Assembly: GCA_037043015.1 (NCBI GenBank)
Contig: CM073331.1
Coordinates: 3,865,501 to 3,929,500 of the forward strand
Reading direction: 5' to 3'
DNA length: 64,000 bases
Source of the DNA: Bryum argenteum
Taxonomy: Eukaryota; Streptophyta; Bryopsida; Bryales; Bryaceae
The translations under genes and the position numbers were made by a program. The notes under the pieces were generated by a model. The model did not search any database. It had not been told where the DNA came from and saw only the letters and a list, made by a program, of their open reading frames with translations. This document shows positions 24,255-38,500 of this stretch, in pieces (position 1 is the stretch's first letter; each line of letters starts with the position of its first letter).

Positions 24255-26400
24255 CTGATCGCATGCTTGGAACCTTGATCGATCTCTAGGGTTCTACGTT
24301 AAATGACAATTCCTACACAGAAAGGAAGGACAGATCTGCAAATAGCATACAGCATGCGTTCGCCCATTGCTAAAAATGGACCAAAAAAATTTGTGTGCAA
24401 CAGGAAGCAGCAGAAGTTACCGAACTGCTGTGTGTGTTGATTCGACACAACGGCGATCATCAAAACCAAAGAGAAGCCAACAGAAATAGCCTCGATGAGC
24501 AACTTTTGCTATCAACGATGCGAGCTCGCGCCTGAAAACGCAAAAACCGCAGGTCATACAGAGAGCGACTCATATCTTAAAACAATCATTGAGCGGTGCA
24601 CTATCAGGTGTAAGCATTACATGGTGAACAACTCGACAAATGCACACAATGGTTTCGAGTGGGACAGTACAAGCACATGAATCCATCGACAAAGTTGCGA
24701 CCGTCCTCCGCAGCGCCATGAATTCAGTAGCGTCCTACTGTCTCGTGCATGGCGTCGTACAGGGTGCTAGCTTGATCGGGAAAGTGGAAGCAGAGGCTTC
24801 TTGCCTTATTGAAGACAGATGATGGGCAATGGATTAGGTCTAAGAGATGGACAGCGTGAAATCAAAGGACAAATTCGATGCACCCAAGCACGTGCAGCCA
24901 TGACGATCGATGCGCCAGCTCTAGCCCAGACGAATGGCGGACAAGCACAGGGAGAGGTTGGTTAAGTAGAACCCTCTTTATGAGCATTGGCGGCGGCCTT
25001 GCTCTGACAACACCAAGCGCCAGCACTAATTACTATATTCTTGAGCAAGAACGAGGTCATTCACTATTCAACTTGTTCCTTCAACAGTCAAATCTGACAT
25101 GTACCTTAGAATATCTATTGTTGATACTACTACATATTTTTGATACATATGATTCTTTAATGCATTCATAAAAATCAAAGGGCTTGTGTTTCCCGCCTTT
25201 CGTAGTATTTTCATTCTCTCAAGCGTTCACCAAGGTACATTGGATGCAACAATCAATATTAAATAGGAGATTATGTATATATTTAATAGGGGATTATTTA
25301 TATTGCTTTCATTCTTTTAAACTAGTTTTTTATTGTCATTATCATTTTTCTCTAAAATAGAAGAAAAGGTGATTAATAATTAACCTTTTTCATAATTAGA
25401 ATAAATATGACACAGTTTAAGGTAAAAGGGTGGTATTGATTAATAGCAGTTATAGCACCATAAATTATTACTAATGATAAATAGAACTATTGAATAAAGA
25501 TGCACTTGTGCAAAGCATACTCTGTCATATTAATTATATCTTTATCATAAATATAAATTGGAATTGCAAACGTTTTTATATAACACCTCATATTTCTTAC
25601 AGGTATCTTGGGTTCATCATCATGCACACTTGAATACTTATATACATAATTATTTGCTATATCTTACATTTATATTTATGACATGTACGAGTTATAAGCG
25701 TATATTAATAAGACTTTCATATTTACTATCAAATGTATATATAAGGCCGAATCAAAGACCAATTTAATTTTTGCACTAAGATATTTTGCATATCATTCTT
25801 TAAGGAAGTGACACCGCTAAGCTAAGGTAATTTGGTGCTTGGAGTACATTGCATTTGAAGAAAATATTTCTTTTTGATGAACACTATTATATCAAATAAT
25901 AAGAACTCATATTTCCGTAACTCATTCAAATGTAACCAATGAGTTGATGCGAGTACGTAAAGATGAAAGTGCACATGCAAACTCCATTCATCCATTCTAT
26001 GTAATTTATGTAAATACAACCATTCATAGACCGTACATGAAAACACTCATGACAAACCAATAAAATTGAACTCAGTCAACAGATAAAAAGCATTACAAAC
26101 TAAGATACATATATGTATATATATATACAAGATTGAACATCAAGTTTTTTCTAAGTTGGCATGAATTAAAAGCCTTGTTGTTCAACCCACCCTAAAACTA
26201 ATAGCACGTGGATCTCCTTCACCAATACAGACTTATCTTCTCGAGCGTATTAGACACACATTATCCTAGTACTCAAATGATAATTACCCTTTTATATGAA
26301 ATTAAATTATGTACATAACTTACCAATTCCATTTCTTAATCTACCAAGTATTACTTTCACTAGAATGGAGGAATTCATCATAATTATGTCAGCGGCATCC
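24255..26400. other. Non-coding part of unit, copy 2
   Basis: Colinear with 9360-11510. No gene is recognised. The segment equivalent to the inverted fragment at the window start is about 25119-25393. Confidence 0.6.
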
Positions 26401-26407
26401 ATAGATA

Positions 26408-26598
26408 TGCATGTCCATTGCAAGTATGCTAGTGCATGTCCAATGTAACAATGGTCATGTATGTGCAGTACAAGCATACCCATGCATGTGCATTACAAGT
26501 ATACCCATGATGCATGTGCATTATAAGTATACCCATGCATGTGCATTACAAGTATGACCATGCATGTCCAATGTATGTATGACCATGCATGTCCCTAG
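26408..26598. repeat. CATGCATGT-rich minisatellite, copy 2
   Basis: Counterpart of 11515-11706. It has GTGCAGTACAAGCATACC where copy 1 has GTGCGAAGAAAAGCATACC, another difference centred on CAG. Confidence 0.8.
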
Positions 26599-27502
26599 CA
26601 TGGATGTACAATGATGGCCATGTGGTGGCCTGGTGGGTATGATGTGATGGCCAGCTACTTTCTTGATCCGTGTGGGCAATGTTTCTGGACTTCCCGAGAA
26701 CCGGCATGCAGCCATGGCCAGATGAATTATCGTATTGTCGTAGCCATGCTAATGGCCAAATTGCCGGTTCCAACCTTGAAATCTTGAACCAGTAAGTGTG
26801 ATCGAGCAGCTGCCCTAGCTAGCTACGGCAATTAGCGCACTCTACTAAAAGAGTACCTGACTGTGCAAGTCAAATGGAAGATGTTTCATGCATGAGGTGC
26901 AAGGAGCTCGCAGTTTCGGTCGCTTATATGTATGATCGAGCTATGGCGACAGCACTCCATTCAAGGAGTCAAAAGACTCGCAACATGCGTAAGGACTTTC
27001 GGGTTGGCTGACAGAAGAAGATGATCGATCTCTTACGGGCGGAATCAACCGGCTTAGTCGTTAACTTTTGTCATGAAGATATTGCATGATTGTGCATGCA
27101 CGCGCTTGCGCTTACGAAACATGGATTGAACTGTGGAGCCTGCACGCAACATGTCGTCTAACTTACACCCCGCTCGATCGCGTCAACTAATTATATCGTC
27201 AGTCACACTTCTTACGCGTTACTTTGAGCAACCGTTCACACGGATCGAAGCAATTACAGTAATGGACGAAGTGGCTGTAAGTCCGTCGTAAGCTCCAAAA
27301 GCTGTAGGATCCGTCAAATTTTACAGTGCTAGACGTTACAGTGCTCACCATGTGACCGGTGATTCATGAGGTGCAGGGGGCTCGCAATTGTGGTTGTTCA
27401 TTTTTGATTGAGCAGCTGCCTTAGCTGAGGCGACTCAGGCACTCAATCATTTCGTGGAGTCCGTGACTGCAACATGCGAAGTATTTTAGCCTCGAGTGGA
27501 TT

Positions 27503-27769
27503 GTGAGGTTGAAGATGATCGACTTGGACTTGGATGTTGCAGACAGTGCTGATCATGTTTTTGATGAGGAGCAGGTGCAGAGAAGTTGCTGTCTCGTAGA
27601 TGATGGAGTATCAGATTTTGCGCTAAGGGCGATTGACGCAGAGTCCGTGTACCTGATCAAGCGGCAGCACTTCCGAGCTGTTCGATCTGCGAGAGGGCAG
27701 CTAGCTCAGCCTGCTGAAATTGTTTCTGTCTTGAAAGTCATGCATGAGCACTTCGGGAGTACGTACTAA
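27503..27769 (+). CDS. Unassigned 88-codon open frame in D1, copy 2
   Basis: Identical in protein to the frame at 12610-12876 and to that at 42404-42670. No family is recognised. Identity among the three copies says little because the surrounding non-coding DNA is equally conserved. Confidence 0.2.
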   Translation: MRLKMIDLDLDVADSADHVFDEEQVQRSCCLVDDGVSDFALRAIDAESVYLIKRQHFRAVRSARGQLAQPAEIVSVLKVMHEHFGSTY

Positions 27770-27922
27770 GATCAAAGAAATGCTTGCACTCACGTACGTA
27801 GTGAAGAGGTGGAATCTGTTACGTAGTCTCGGACGTCCCGAGAATTTTCCAATTGCTACACCACAAATTATATGGAGATGTTAAAGTAGTTATAGTATGG
27901 ACAAAGTTCATGAGGTCGGTGG

Positions 27923-28148
27923 AGCTTAAATCGATGATCGCTTTCCAAAGATCAAGTGGCTGGCCGGTCCACGAAGCTTGAATCGCTGATCGCTTTCATA
28001 AGAACAATTGGCTGCCCGGTCCAGGGAGCTTGAATTGCTGATCGCTTTCAGAAGATCAATTGGCTGCCCGGTCCAGGGAGCTTGAATTGCTCATCGCTTT
28101 CGCAAGATCACATGGCTGGACGATCCAGGGAGCTCGAAGCGATGATAA
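27923..28148. repeat. 52-bp minisatellite, copy 2
   Basis: Four full 52-bp units and a partial fifth, identical in phase and number to 13030-13255. Confidence 0.95.
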
Positions 28149-29359
28149 CTTACTTATGAGAAAGTGGCTACCGTAGCTAGCTCGGACAAATGACTCACTC
28201 AAATCGAGTAGTACGTCCGTGCACGTGCTTAAGCGGTCGGACTTCTGAGAACGAGTGGTGTTAGCTAATAGACATGGCCAGATGAATTGTCGTATTGTCG
28301 GTTCCAATTTTGAAATCTTGAATCATGAGGTGCAGGAGCTCGCCAATTTGTTGCTCAGTAAGTGTGATCGAGCAGCTTCCCTAGCTACAGCAATAATTAG
28401 CGCACTCTAGTTACGGAGTACGTGACTGTGAAAGTCAAACGGAAGATGTTTCATGCATGTGGTGCAAGGAGCTAGCAATTCTGGTCGCTCGTGTGCATGA
28501 TCAAGCTACGGCGACAGCACTCAATTCAAGGAGTCTTTGACTGCAACATGCGAAAGGACTTTTGGATTGGCCGACAGAAGATCGATCTCGTACGGGCCGA
28601 ACCAACCGGCTTAGTGGCTGACTTTTGCCATGAAGATTATGCATGATCATGCATGCGCGCGCTTACGACATGGATTGAGTTGTGGAGCCTGCACGCAACA
28701 TGTCGTCTAACTTACACCCCCGCTCGATCGCGTCGACTAATGTCGTCAGTCACACTTCGTACGCGTTGCAATTAGAGCAACCGTTCACACGGAAGCTTAA
28801 TTACAGTAACGGGCGAAGAGGCTGTAAGCGTGGTAAGATCCAGAAGCTGGAGGATCCGTCAAATTTTACGATGCTAAACGTTACAGTGCCCAGGCACCAT
28901 GTGGCCGGAGATTCATGAGGTGCAAGGGGCTCGCAATTGTGGTTGCTAATTTATGATCGACCAGCTGCTGCCTTAATTGAGGCGACTGACGCACTCATAT
29001 CCTGGATCCGTGACTGCAACGTACATGCGAAGTATCTTCGCCCTCGAGTGGATCGTGAGATTGAAGATGATCGACTTGGACTTGGATGTTGCAGACAGTG
29101 CTGATCATGTTTTTGATGAGGAGCAGGTGCAGAGAAGTTGCTGCCTCGTGAACTCATGATGGAGTATCAGATTTTGCGCTAAGGGCGATTGACGTAGAGC
29201 CGTGTACCTGATCAAGCGACAGGACTTCCGAGCTATTCAATCTGCAAGAGGCCAGCTAGCTCAACCTGCTGAATATTTTTTTTCTTTCTTCAAAGTCATG
29301 CATGAGCACTTCCGGAGTGTCCTTGGATTGTACAAGAGCGTGCACTCACGTGCTGATGA

Positions 29360-32300
29360 TGAAAGGGGGCGGGGTTTTGGTGCGTTTGTTTGTTAGATGA
29401 AAGGAAACACCATCATAACATTCCATATCCAGTTTTTCACCTTCATCCCATAGTCACAGTGGCACAATTCAGAAGTCTAATCAATGAGTTCGCAGTATTA
29501 GAATGTTAATACTCATTCAAGAGATTGCTTTGTCCAAAGTCAATACCTAATCTAGTCTGCACACGCAATTTGAACTAAATTGCATGAACTTAGCGATTCT
29601 ATACTTAGCAATATACAAATTTTCAATATTTTTAATGGACTAAGATGTACTTAACCCTTTCAAGAACACCCTTTAGATTCCCACTAGGTAGCTAAATATG
29701 AAATGCACAATGTTTTGCACTGCGGACATGAAGAATAGTGCATTGTTTGAACTTTGGGCAATGGGCATTATGAATCATGAATGATGCGATGTTTGAAATC
29801 GGGCATGATTAGAAGTGCAGTGTTTTAACGTGGACTTGATAAAGTGCAAGGCTATGTCCAATGTCTAACCCACTTACCAAAGTCCTTTCAAAGCACAACT
29901 TACACACAGTCACAACTTTGTGATTGCACCATACAAAGACAAAAAGAATGCTACCTGATAATAAGTGTAAAGCTATGTTGGAGAAGTGTTTCCATGAAGG
30001 TTTTAAGAAACTATGCTTGAAGGGCTTGCGTTCACGAGCGAATTGGGGTAAAACTACCCATAGTCCACCCAACCATATTGGAAAGGACATGTTTGTTACT
30101 TGTGAAGTTGTGCATGAGTAATTTCAAACTAATAAGCCAGACTTCAAAAAATGAACATGTTTTGTTGACTCTTAGGCACCGATTCAAAGCTTAGTAGTTC
30201 CAAACTACGATGAGAGGTTGATAATAAGTATTATTGATGGTAACCATGATTGATGATGTGTGTTGTGAGGGTAAAGATTCAAGTTGAGGTCCCACAAGCA
30301 CTTTACTAAATCTCGCCTCTGTCAATATATAATCAAATCAACTTGACTTCCTTTCACATATTTATGCCTTAGAATTTGGAATGTCGGTTGGTGAACATGT
30401 ATGCATCAAATGGTAAGAATAGCTCACGTACATGGTACATGGTGAATGTGGGATAAATGGCAAATCACTCTCACTTTATATGTTAACTAAGAGGTAGGGG
30501 ACAAGAATCACAAGATATGACACGACATGCACTCCAAAAATTGGGAGCGAGCAAACATGGAAAGCCATTTCATGGTACATGGGCCATTACTCGATATCAA
30601 TACTAAAATCCTATTCCACTCAAATATTGTAATACGAACAAATGAAGAGCATGAAATGTAACTAAAATTAAACAATTGGCCTTCCTTTTCCTTTGCGAAA
30701 CGGCCCAAAAGTTAGTTTATTGAAGCGATTCAAGGAAATGATGCATCATTCGTAAGAATTTGTACCGAATGATGCTATTCATAAATGACCATGAATTGTG
30801 CTTATGGGTTCCACTTTTCCTTCAATTCAAAAGGTTAGACTGGCTATTATAGCACACTATGTGCAGGTAATTCAAAAATCGGCCACAGTAAAATGTTTTT
30901 TTGTAACTGGTAATTATAACTTTATTACATGATTCCCTTCACAATGCTAAAAAATTCTTAAAGATCAATGAATCACAAGTAAGATAATAAAAGTTTCAAA
31001 AATCTGTCCACCAGGATTATAATTCGCTCAGCTTCTTCACATTTAATATTAAATGGTTAACGAAGAAACATTCATAATTATAAAGTGTTCATCCTGACAC
31101 AACCCATAATTAGTATGACCACATTCTGTTACAGTGTACTTTATTATTACAACCAAATATGCCATTGCAACCTCAAGACACAATGTAACATAATCTCTAA
31201 ATATTCTTTTATATTAAATGATTAATTAAAATGCAGTACTTAGGGGTTTTGGACTTTTGGTCACCTATACATGCATGCTGCTAATAAAAAGCTCAGGCTC
31301 AATTACAGGATATCGCCAATTACCTTAAGAACATGAAACTAAGGAGAAAATAGTGAACCCAGTTTCAATAGGAACATGAATAACATTAAAACGGAAAGAA
31401 TCAGCACAAAAATAAAAAAATCTCTATTCTTTATTCTTGATTCTTAATTCTCTATTAGACTCTATTATCATAATAATCAGTCTATTCTCTAAAAGTAATC
31501 CAGTAAGTACAGGTTTTGGGCTTTTGGCCACCCACACATGGTGAGCCCTAGTATTGAGCTCCACAAGCACAGCTAGCATAACCCAAATAGCAACATTGAT
31601 AAAACTAAGTAGATTGAAGGTACTAACCCAGTTTCAATACTGTAAACATGTTCAAAAAGAAAGAAAGAAATCAATTAAGGGCTTAAAATGTCTGTCAAAG
31701 CTTCAATAAGAGGTCCGAACTGTAAAGCCTAATAATGCTCACTGGTAGAACAATTAGACTCTTGATTACACAAATTTGCACAAATTTCTCTCTCAAACGT
31801 TGAAATGCATTTCATCGTTTGTTTGATGAAAAAAGTCTTGTCCACAATTTGGGTTATATTCCTAAGTATCTAGAGCTCAATTTCTGAACCAATTGATAAT
31901 TTGGAACCTTAATAAAATGACAGCCCACCCTTATTTAAGGACCACATTCTGTTATGTACAGTGTACTTTATTACCACCCCCAAAATCAATAAACAACACA
32001 AAATAGTTCTAATCAGCACAAAATCATGTACCTTTCGGTTGAAATGAAACTTTATGGGGTCCATGCAATGCAAGAAAAATTTCTTAATTGCTCACATTGT
32101 AAATCATTCAAATATGTACGTACCACTTATTTTTACCCATACCCGTTCTCCCCACCTTCGCTTCGCCCCACCATTGGAAGCCAATTACTTTTGCCCACTC
32201 TCGCTAAAGATTTGGCAAAAGTTCATGTGAATTTAGACTTAAAGGGTTTATGACTTCCCATGTAAAGCATCCCTTAGAATATATCTCTCGAGTGCCAAGA

Positions 32301-32555
32301 ATAGAGATTTGATTTCGTTTAACTTTGTGATCTAGATAAATAAACCTTATCCATAATCCCATAACCATTGCGAATGGTTTCACTTCACTTCACTTCACTT
32401 CACTTCCCATGTAAAAATTCCCTAAACACTATGAAGCATTGTTGAACAAGTATGAATCCTCATGTAGTATCTAGACAACACTAGCCTTCTCACTTTCACG
32501 GATTTCATTGATACGAAGATCGTTTGAGAGTTGTCACCATTTTTCTATGTGCAAG
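29360..32555. other. AT-rich region upstream of the protease gene, copy 2
   Basis: Colinear with 14470-17670. No gene is recognised. The (TCACT)n microsatellite lies at about 32380-32405. The proximal part is the probable protease promoter. Confidence 0.6.
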
Positions 32556-32562
32556 GTTGAAG

Positions 32563-34745
32563 ATGGCACTACAATTGACCGTGTGGGTAGTAGCTTCATT
32601 GATGTTTTTCTCACACCTTTGCAAAGCAACTACCAAACGTTCAGTTGGTGCATCAACTCATAACCAAACAACTCCGAAACGCCCAAAACATCAGCTGCTC
32701 AAGGTATGATATTGATCTAACTATCCCAAGTTTTTTTTTTTTTTTTTTTCTTCTTTTTTTTTGTGCAAACTACATGATTACATAATAATGCTCTAAGATG
32801 CGCGTCATGTATATTATTGGCGAAAGTATGGGCTTTGAGGTATTTGCTCCAAAACCCTTGAAAACAATGTCTATGTCAAAATAAGTAGATGTTCATTACA
32901 AGCAAGCCTTACAGAATTACGGTTGACGTCTTTTGTTGTAGTAATATCAATGCCAAATTGCTCTCATGCGGATTCCGATTAGGTAGTCTTAATGACCCAA
33001 CCAATATTTTAACACTAGATTCTTATAATTACTTCCTCTTAAAGCTTTGAGATTTTCGAGCAAAATGAAACATGTAAGAGTAATGATCAATGGATAATTA
33101 ACCATGTAGTTGGAGTCTCAAAGTCTTTCCTGATATCTAGAGCAAATTAATATTGCTACTCTCAAAGTCTTTCCTGATATCTAGAGAAAATTAATATTGC
33201 TACTGCTTAAACAAAAATAAGTGAGTTGTGTTGGTGACGAGTATGCAGTCATGGAGTATGCCCATGATACGGGTGCAAGATCACCAAGCACGGCAAAATC
33301 CAGGCCAAAACAAATCTGACACACAACTATGGGCGGAGATGGTGAATCAGAGTCGCGCACGCTGGGCCTACATGAACCACCATCTCAACCGATCGGTGGG
33401 TGTGAAGGCATGGGAACTTCCTAGACTGGAGTATTCAACAGGGAGTTAATTACTTGGTGGAATTGGAAATGGGATCTCCCCCGCAAGACACGACTTTCCT
33501 TGTCGACACCGGAAGTGCCCTAACCTGGATGCAGGTCGAACATTGCGATCCATGCCTGGACGCTCCGCATTATCCATACCCCGTGGCAAGTCAAGACTCA
33601 TTCGACAGATGGGTCGAATGTGCAGAGCCATTGTGCCAGGTGAGATCCTTTTCCAAGTGCCGAGTCTTAGCAATTGAGCTCTTACATGGATCTAAACTAC
33701 CTCAGTTACTCTGATATCCATATTTGCCTTGTATATAGGAGCAACAAGTTCTAGCTTACACTCTTTCTCCAGCTAGCAACAAGTACATCCATCACTTAAA
33801 AATCTTCTCGTTCGAAGAATAGTACTGATTTCACATTGTATGGATGATGACGTACAGGAGCTCGGGCCCCGAGCAGATTGTATTGCAATTGCGCGATTTG
33901 GCGATGACTGCAAGTTTAATGTGGCATATACTGGCGGCACTAATGTTCGAGGGAAAGTGGGAATTGACACGATCCACTTCAACAACAACGGGTATGATGA
34001 GTCGAAAGCGATTCATGTGGGAATGGCGTCCGAAATTCACGACGCTGATTCTGGTTTCGATGGAGTGATGGGATTAGCTCGGAGCCCTCTTGGACTGTCT
34101 TACCAACTGGACTCGGAGTTCGACAATGTGTTCTCCCACTGCATAGTGAATCCAGCTTCTGGCAGAACGAGCAAGTTCACGATGGGGGCAATTCCATCTG
34201 GCTTGAACCAACACTTAGACTACACTCCCATGCAAGCACCGACCAATTGGGAGAATCCTTTCTATTATGTGACTCTGATAGGAATTGCAGTCGGCCGTGA
34301 AATCCAGGCCTTCGATCCGGCTTGGTTTGGACAGCTTTCTCGTGGCGGTGGTGGTCTCTTTATCGATAGCGGCGCCGCTGTAACGCTTTTTCCAGAAGCT
34401 GCCTTGAATGTCATAATACGCTCTTACCGTCGTCAAGTAACAAGGTTTCCCTCTATGGCGTACGAGTCATATCCCTTCTGCTTTGACACCACGGGTTCGC
34501 CGCGACCGGTTCTTCCTGACCTCACTTTTAAGTTTGCCAACAATGTGGATCTGGTGGTGACCTCGGCGGAGGCTTTCGTAATGAGTGGCCCCTTCATGTG
34601 CTTGGCTATGCATTACATACCTCGTGGTGATACGTATGGAATTGCGAGTGTTATTGGTAATATCTTCCTGCAAAATCAGTATGTTGTTTATGATAACACG
34701 GACGACACCATTGGAATCGGTCCTTGGAACTGTCTTAGTGTTTGA
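32563..34745 (+). CDS. Secreted nepenthesin-like aspartic protease (family A1), copy 2
   Basis: Pepsin-type endopeptidase, predicted secreted or vacuolar, about 472 residues. Exons: 32563-32703 (47 codons with signal peptide MALQLTVWVVASLMFFSH), 33249-33639 and 33858-34745; introns are GT-AG and phase 0. Exon 2 encodes a propeptide (SRARWAYMNHHLNRS) and the start of the mature enzyme, with the first catalytic motif DTGSALTW and a cysteine-rich nepenthesin-type insert. Exon 3 has the flap-region tyrosine (NVAYTGG), the second catalytic motif FIDSG near 34365, and the C-terminal IGNIFLQNQYVVYD pattern. Exon 2 needs one correction: the propeptide and mature frames differ by one base around CAACAGGGAGTT (about 33437-33448). 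Either a G is extra, next to a CAG, or a 46-bp GT-AG segment ending at that CAG is removed, which would be unusually short for a plant. Apart from this the gene looks functional. The acceptor of exon 2 is the least certain boundary. Confidence 0.8.
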
Positions 34746-35515
34746 TCACCAACCATGCAGTTTCTAGTGACAGAATGGCAACACAATTGAAGTTTTGCGT
34801 CAATTGATGTGAGTATGACTGTTGGCACTTATGAATAAGATCTCTTCAAGTAGAAGATTGATGTCGCATGTTATGTTGTGTTTATTACAATCCTACTTAG
34901 CAATTGTGAATGGCAACACAATTGCCGTTCTACTTCAATGGGTAGCTAGATGTAGGTGTGGGGTACATTTTGGGGGTGGGAATGTGAGGGGGTGGTAGAG
35001 GGTGGGGATCTTGGAAAAAGGCGTAAGGATTATATACTACCTCCAAGTTGGTTCACCTAACTTATTTTTCTAAATACATGTCATTGCTATATGTATTCAT
35101 GATTGATTGTGAGCAATGCATTCTCCATTGGAGTTAGCTCAAAGACATTTCATCCGCATTACATGTGAGTGCTTTTTTGATCCAAATGATTTGTCATTTC
35201 ATACAAAGAATGTACATCTAGAGCCACAAGTTCAATTTCCTTCCAGTTCAAAACTCTCGTGACCCAATTCTTGTTCATTGGAGGAGACTCGAACTCTACC
35301 TTTTGCTCAACATGTAAATAATGAGAGTAGACTTCCTAAACCTCACTTGGAATGCTATGTAGCACCAATTTAGAATAAAATTGAATAATTGGGTGACAAC
35401 AGCTGGAGTTGAACCAGCTTAGAAGAGTCCATATACTCTGTTGTCTCACAAAATGAATGGCTTACTCCAGACAGGGAGTTGTTTCGAAAGAATACTTAAT
35501 CAATTTGTTGAAATT
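34746..35515. other. 3' flank of protease copy 2
   Basis: Colinear with 19856-20627. No gene is recognised. It includes the second copy of the tRNA-like fold at 35396-35444 on the minus strand. Confidence 0.55.
35396..35444 (-). other. tRNA-like fold lacking a D arm (or tRNA relic), copy 2
   Basis: Same 49 bases as 20505-20553, with all three stems kept. There is no third copy because copy 3 is cut before this point. Confidence 0.3.
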
Positions 35516-38500
35516 AATTCACACAGTTTCATTGAACCAACTTGCAAAAATCTTACAAAATTGAGGTCAAAATAACAACCTGGATTTGAAGCCACTTTCT
35601 CTGGCATCCATCCTCGGGCCTCATACTCCCGGGCTGTCTCTGCATTTGTACAAATCACAGTTCACTCACACCATAAAGTTGTTTATCACTGGTAATAAAT
35701 GAATGTTTTTGGCATGATCACTTAGTACCCCTGTACCTTCTTCCTTGAGTTATCATCCCAAAATGCTAAGCAGTAGCTAGCTAGGTGCTACAACAAGATG
35801 AAATGTGACATTATAAACAAAACCCACAATCCACAATCACAACTTTACAAATCAATGAAATTCTGTCAAACAATTTAGGTGAACTTACTCTAAATATATC
35901 TCTAAATATATGAACCATATGATCACCTGGCTCATATTCATGAGACAGTAACTTCCATGCCAAGCTGAATCTGCACATGATTGGGAAGTTGAAAGGCCTA
36001 CATTGACTTATGAATATGAGTGAATAACAACTGAGATGAGCCCCCTCCCTGGCTGGATGTTGCATGTTATGATGTCAATAACATGACGTTGAAAATTCCC
36101 AATACCTGTGAACAAAGAAAAAAAAAACTGTGAAAATTGAAAATTGATACAATTGCATGTGAACCCATGCTTGTAACAAAGCCATAAATGCAAATTGAAC
36201 AACCCAGGCATTGAAAAATACATATTCATCCTAGCTACTTGAAGAGACATCAACCTCAGCTCACCTGGCTCTTTGAGCTTAATACCGCCTTTTCATTTAA
36301 TGGAAACATTGAATCACAAATATCAAATCTATGACCTCGGTGATAGGACAAAAGTCTTAGTTACATTGTCAACAGGTTCCTTTCCTTCCTGATGGGTTGA
36401 CTAGTCCTGAGATCCTTCCCGATGATTGAATCAATTGAACACAACAATTGATTGAAAAAAACAAAACGTATCAAAAATGTCAACCCAGCAAACCCTGCAA
36501 AAGAATTCAAAACCAAGTACATGAACATGACTCATTTATCCATCTGGTATTTAGAATTGAAAACAATTATACCAATGAACTACAGACTAGTGTCTTAAGA
36601 TTTTATTTTTTTTTATTTTTATTTTTTTTTTCTCTACACTGGAATGGAATAACCTGCTGCATAATAAATTAAAGATCAAGATCCGCCTTCAGTTGGATGA
36701 CTCAAGTTGAAAACCTTAGGGCCTGGGCAGGCTCATTGAAAAACCATAGCAATGGTACAAAAACCTGCCAACACGGAAAGCCATCACATGAAGAAATTGA
36801 ACGGAACCTCCTCAAATTCCAAGTACGTGCCAAGCAATATTGATTGATCTGCATGGTACCATTTACTATTGAAATCAAAACCTATAGAACAAATAAAAAG
36901 AACTCAAACAATCCTACTTAAATAGATGAACCCACCCAATCATCAATTGAAACAGCATGTCTGAAATACCATCTGCAGGCGTAAATGATGATTGTAAGCT
37001 ACTCCATTACATTTCCTTGTTTGCTCACACCACCTGGAGAACCAGAAAAATGACCCCTCATTTGACAACATATGTACAAAATTTGAGAACGTATGTACAG
37101 AATTTGGGTTTCAACAAGTCTCAGTCTCAGTATGTCGCTACCTGCAACCAGGTAATTGTAATCAGGTAATTCACACTTTCATTGAACCGACTTGCAATAA
37201 TCCTACAAAATTGAGTAAAAGATAACAACCTGGATTTTGAGCCACTTTCTCTGGCATCCATCCTTAGGCCTCATACTCCCCTACAGGTCTCTGCATTTGC
37301 ACCAATCACGTGGAAAATCGTTCACGGGGTACTAATTGATGTTTTTAGCATCACTTAGTACCCCTGTACCTTCTTCCTTGAGTTCAATATCATCCCAAAA
37401 CACTAGCAGTAGCTAGCTAGGTGCTACAACAAAATGGAATGTGACATTATAAACAAAACCCACAATCCACAATTAGAACTTTACAAATCAATGAAATTTT
37501 GTCAAACAAAGGTCAACTTACTCTAAATATATCCCTAAATATGTAATGAACCATATGATCACCTGACTCATATTCATGAGACAGTAACTGCCTTGCCAAG
37601 CTGAAACTGCACATGATTGGGAAGTTGAAAGGCCTACAGTGAGTTTGTGAACAAAGCAGAAAAAGTCACTTACTATGAACAATTGAAAATTGATACAATT
37701 GCATGATTGTTCATGCACGTAACTAAGACTCCATAAATATATGCAAAACAACAACCCAGGCATTGAAAGATACATATTCATCCTACTTGAAGAGACATCA
37801 ACCTGAGCAGCCCTCTTAATCTGAGCTTAGTTTAACCCTTAAAGGTCTGAACGACCATATTTTGGTTGCTAGAATACAACGTATTTTGTTTGTATTGGAA
37901 TGAGTGCACACCTTTAATAGATTTGAGTTCAAAGAACAAGTTGACATATAAATCCATGCGGTTCTACTAAGCTTTTAAGATCACAATATAGAGTTTCTTA
38001 TTGGTAGCAAATCTCAATTATACGCCACCGTACATACTATCCCCAAGGGACCTTTAAGGGTTAAACCCTCTTCTAATTTAATGGAAACATTATTACACAT
38101 GATTCAAATCTATGACCTCGGTGGTAGGAGAAAATTCTTACTTACATTGTTAACAGGTTCCTTCCTGATGGGTTGACAAATAAACACTGAAATTGATTGA
38201 CAACAAAAATGTATGAAAAATGTCAACCCAGCAAAGCCTGCAAGTTAACCCTGCAAAAGAATTCCAAACCTACATACGAACATGACTCATTATCCATCTC
38301 GTATTTAGATTTCAAAACAATAGTTACCAATGAACTACAGACTAGTAAAGATTTCTATCTCAGTCTTCTTTTTTTCTCTCTACACTGGAATGGAGTAACC
38401 TGCATATAAAGATTCAGTTGGATGACTCAAGTTGAAAACCCTGGGCAGGGCAGGCTCATTGAAAAACCATAACAATGGTACAAAAACCTTCCTGCCAACA

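Larger units (their letters stand above)
26690..29355. repeat. 1.5-kb internal direct duplication (D1 and D2), copy 2
   Basis: D1 is about 26690-27775 and D2 about 28235-29355, with the 52-bp minisatellite between them at 27923-28148. Organisation matches copies 1 and 3. Confidence 0.85.
21707..36596 (+). repeat. 14.9-kb tandem array unit, copy 2
   Basis: Second complete unit, colinear with copy 1. It carries the best-preserved aspartic protease gene. Its first 2.3 kb differs from copy 3 mainly at CAG/CTG sites (for example AGAACCAGTGAAG in copy 3 is AGAACCGGTGAAG here), while much of the remainder matches copy 3 exactly. Confidence 0.95.
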
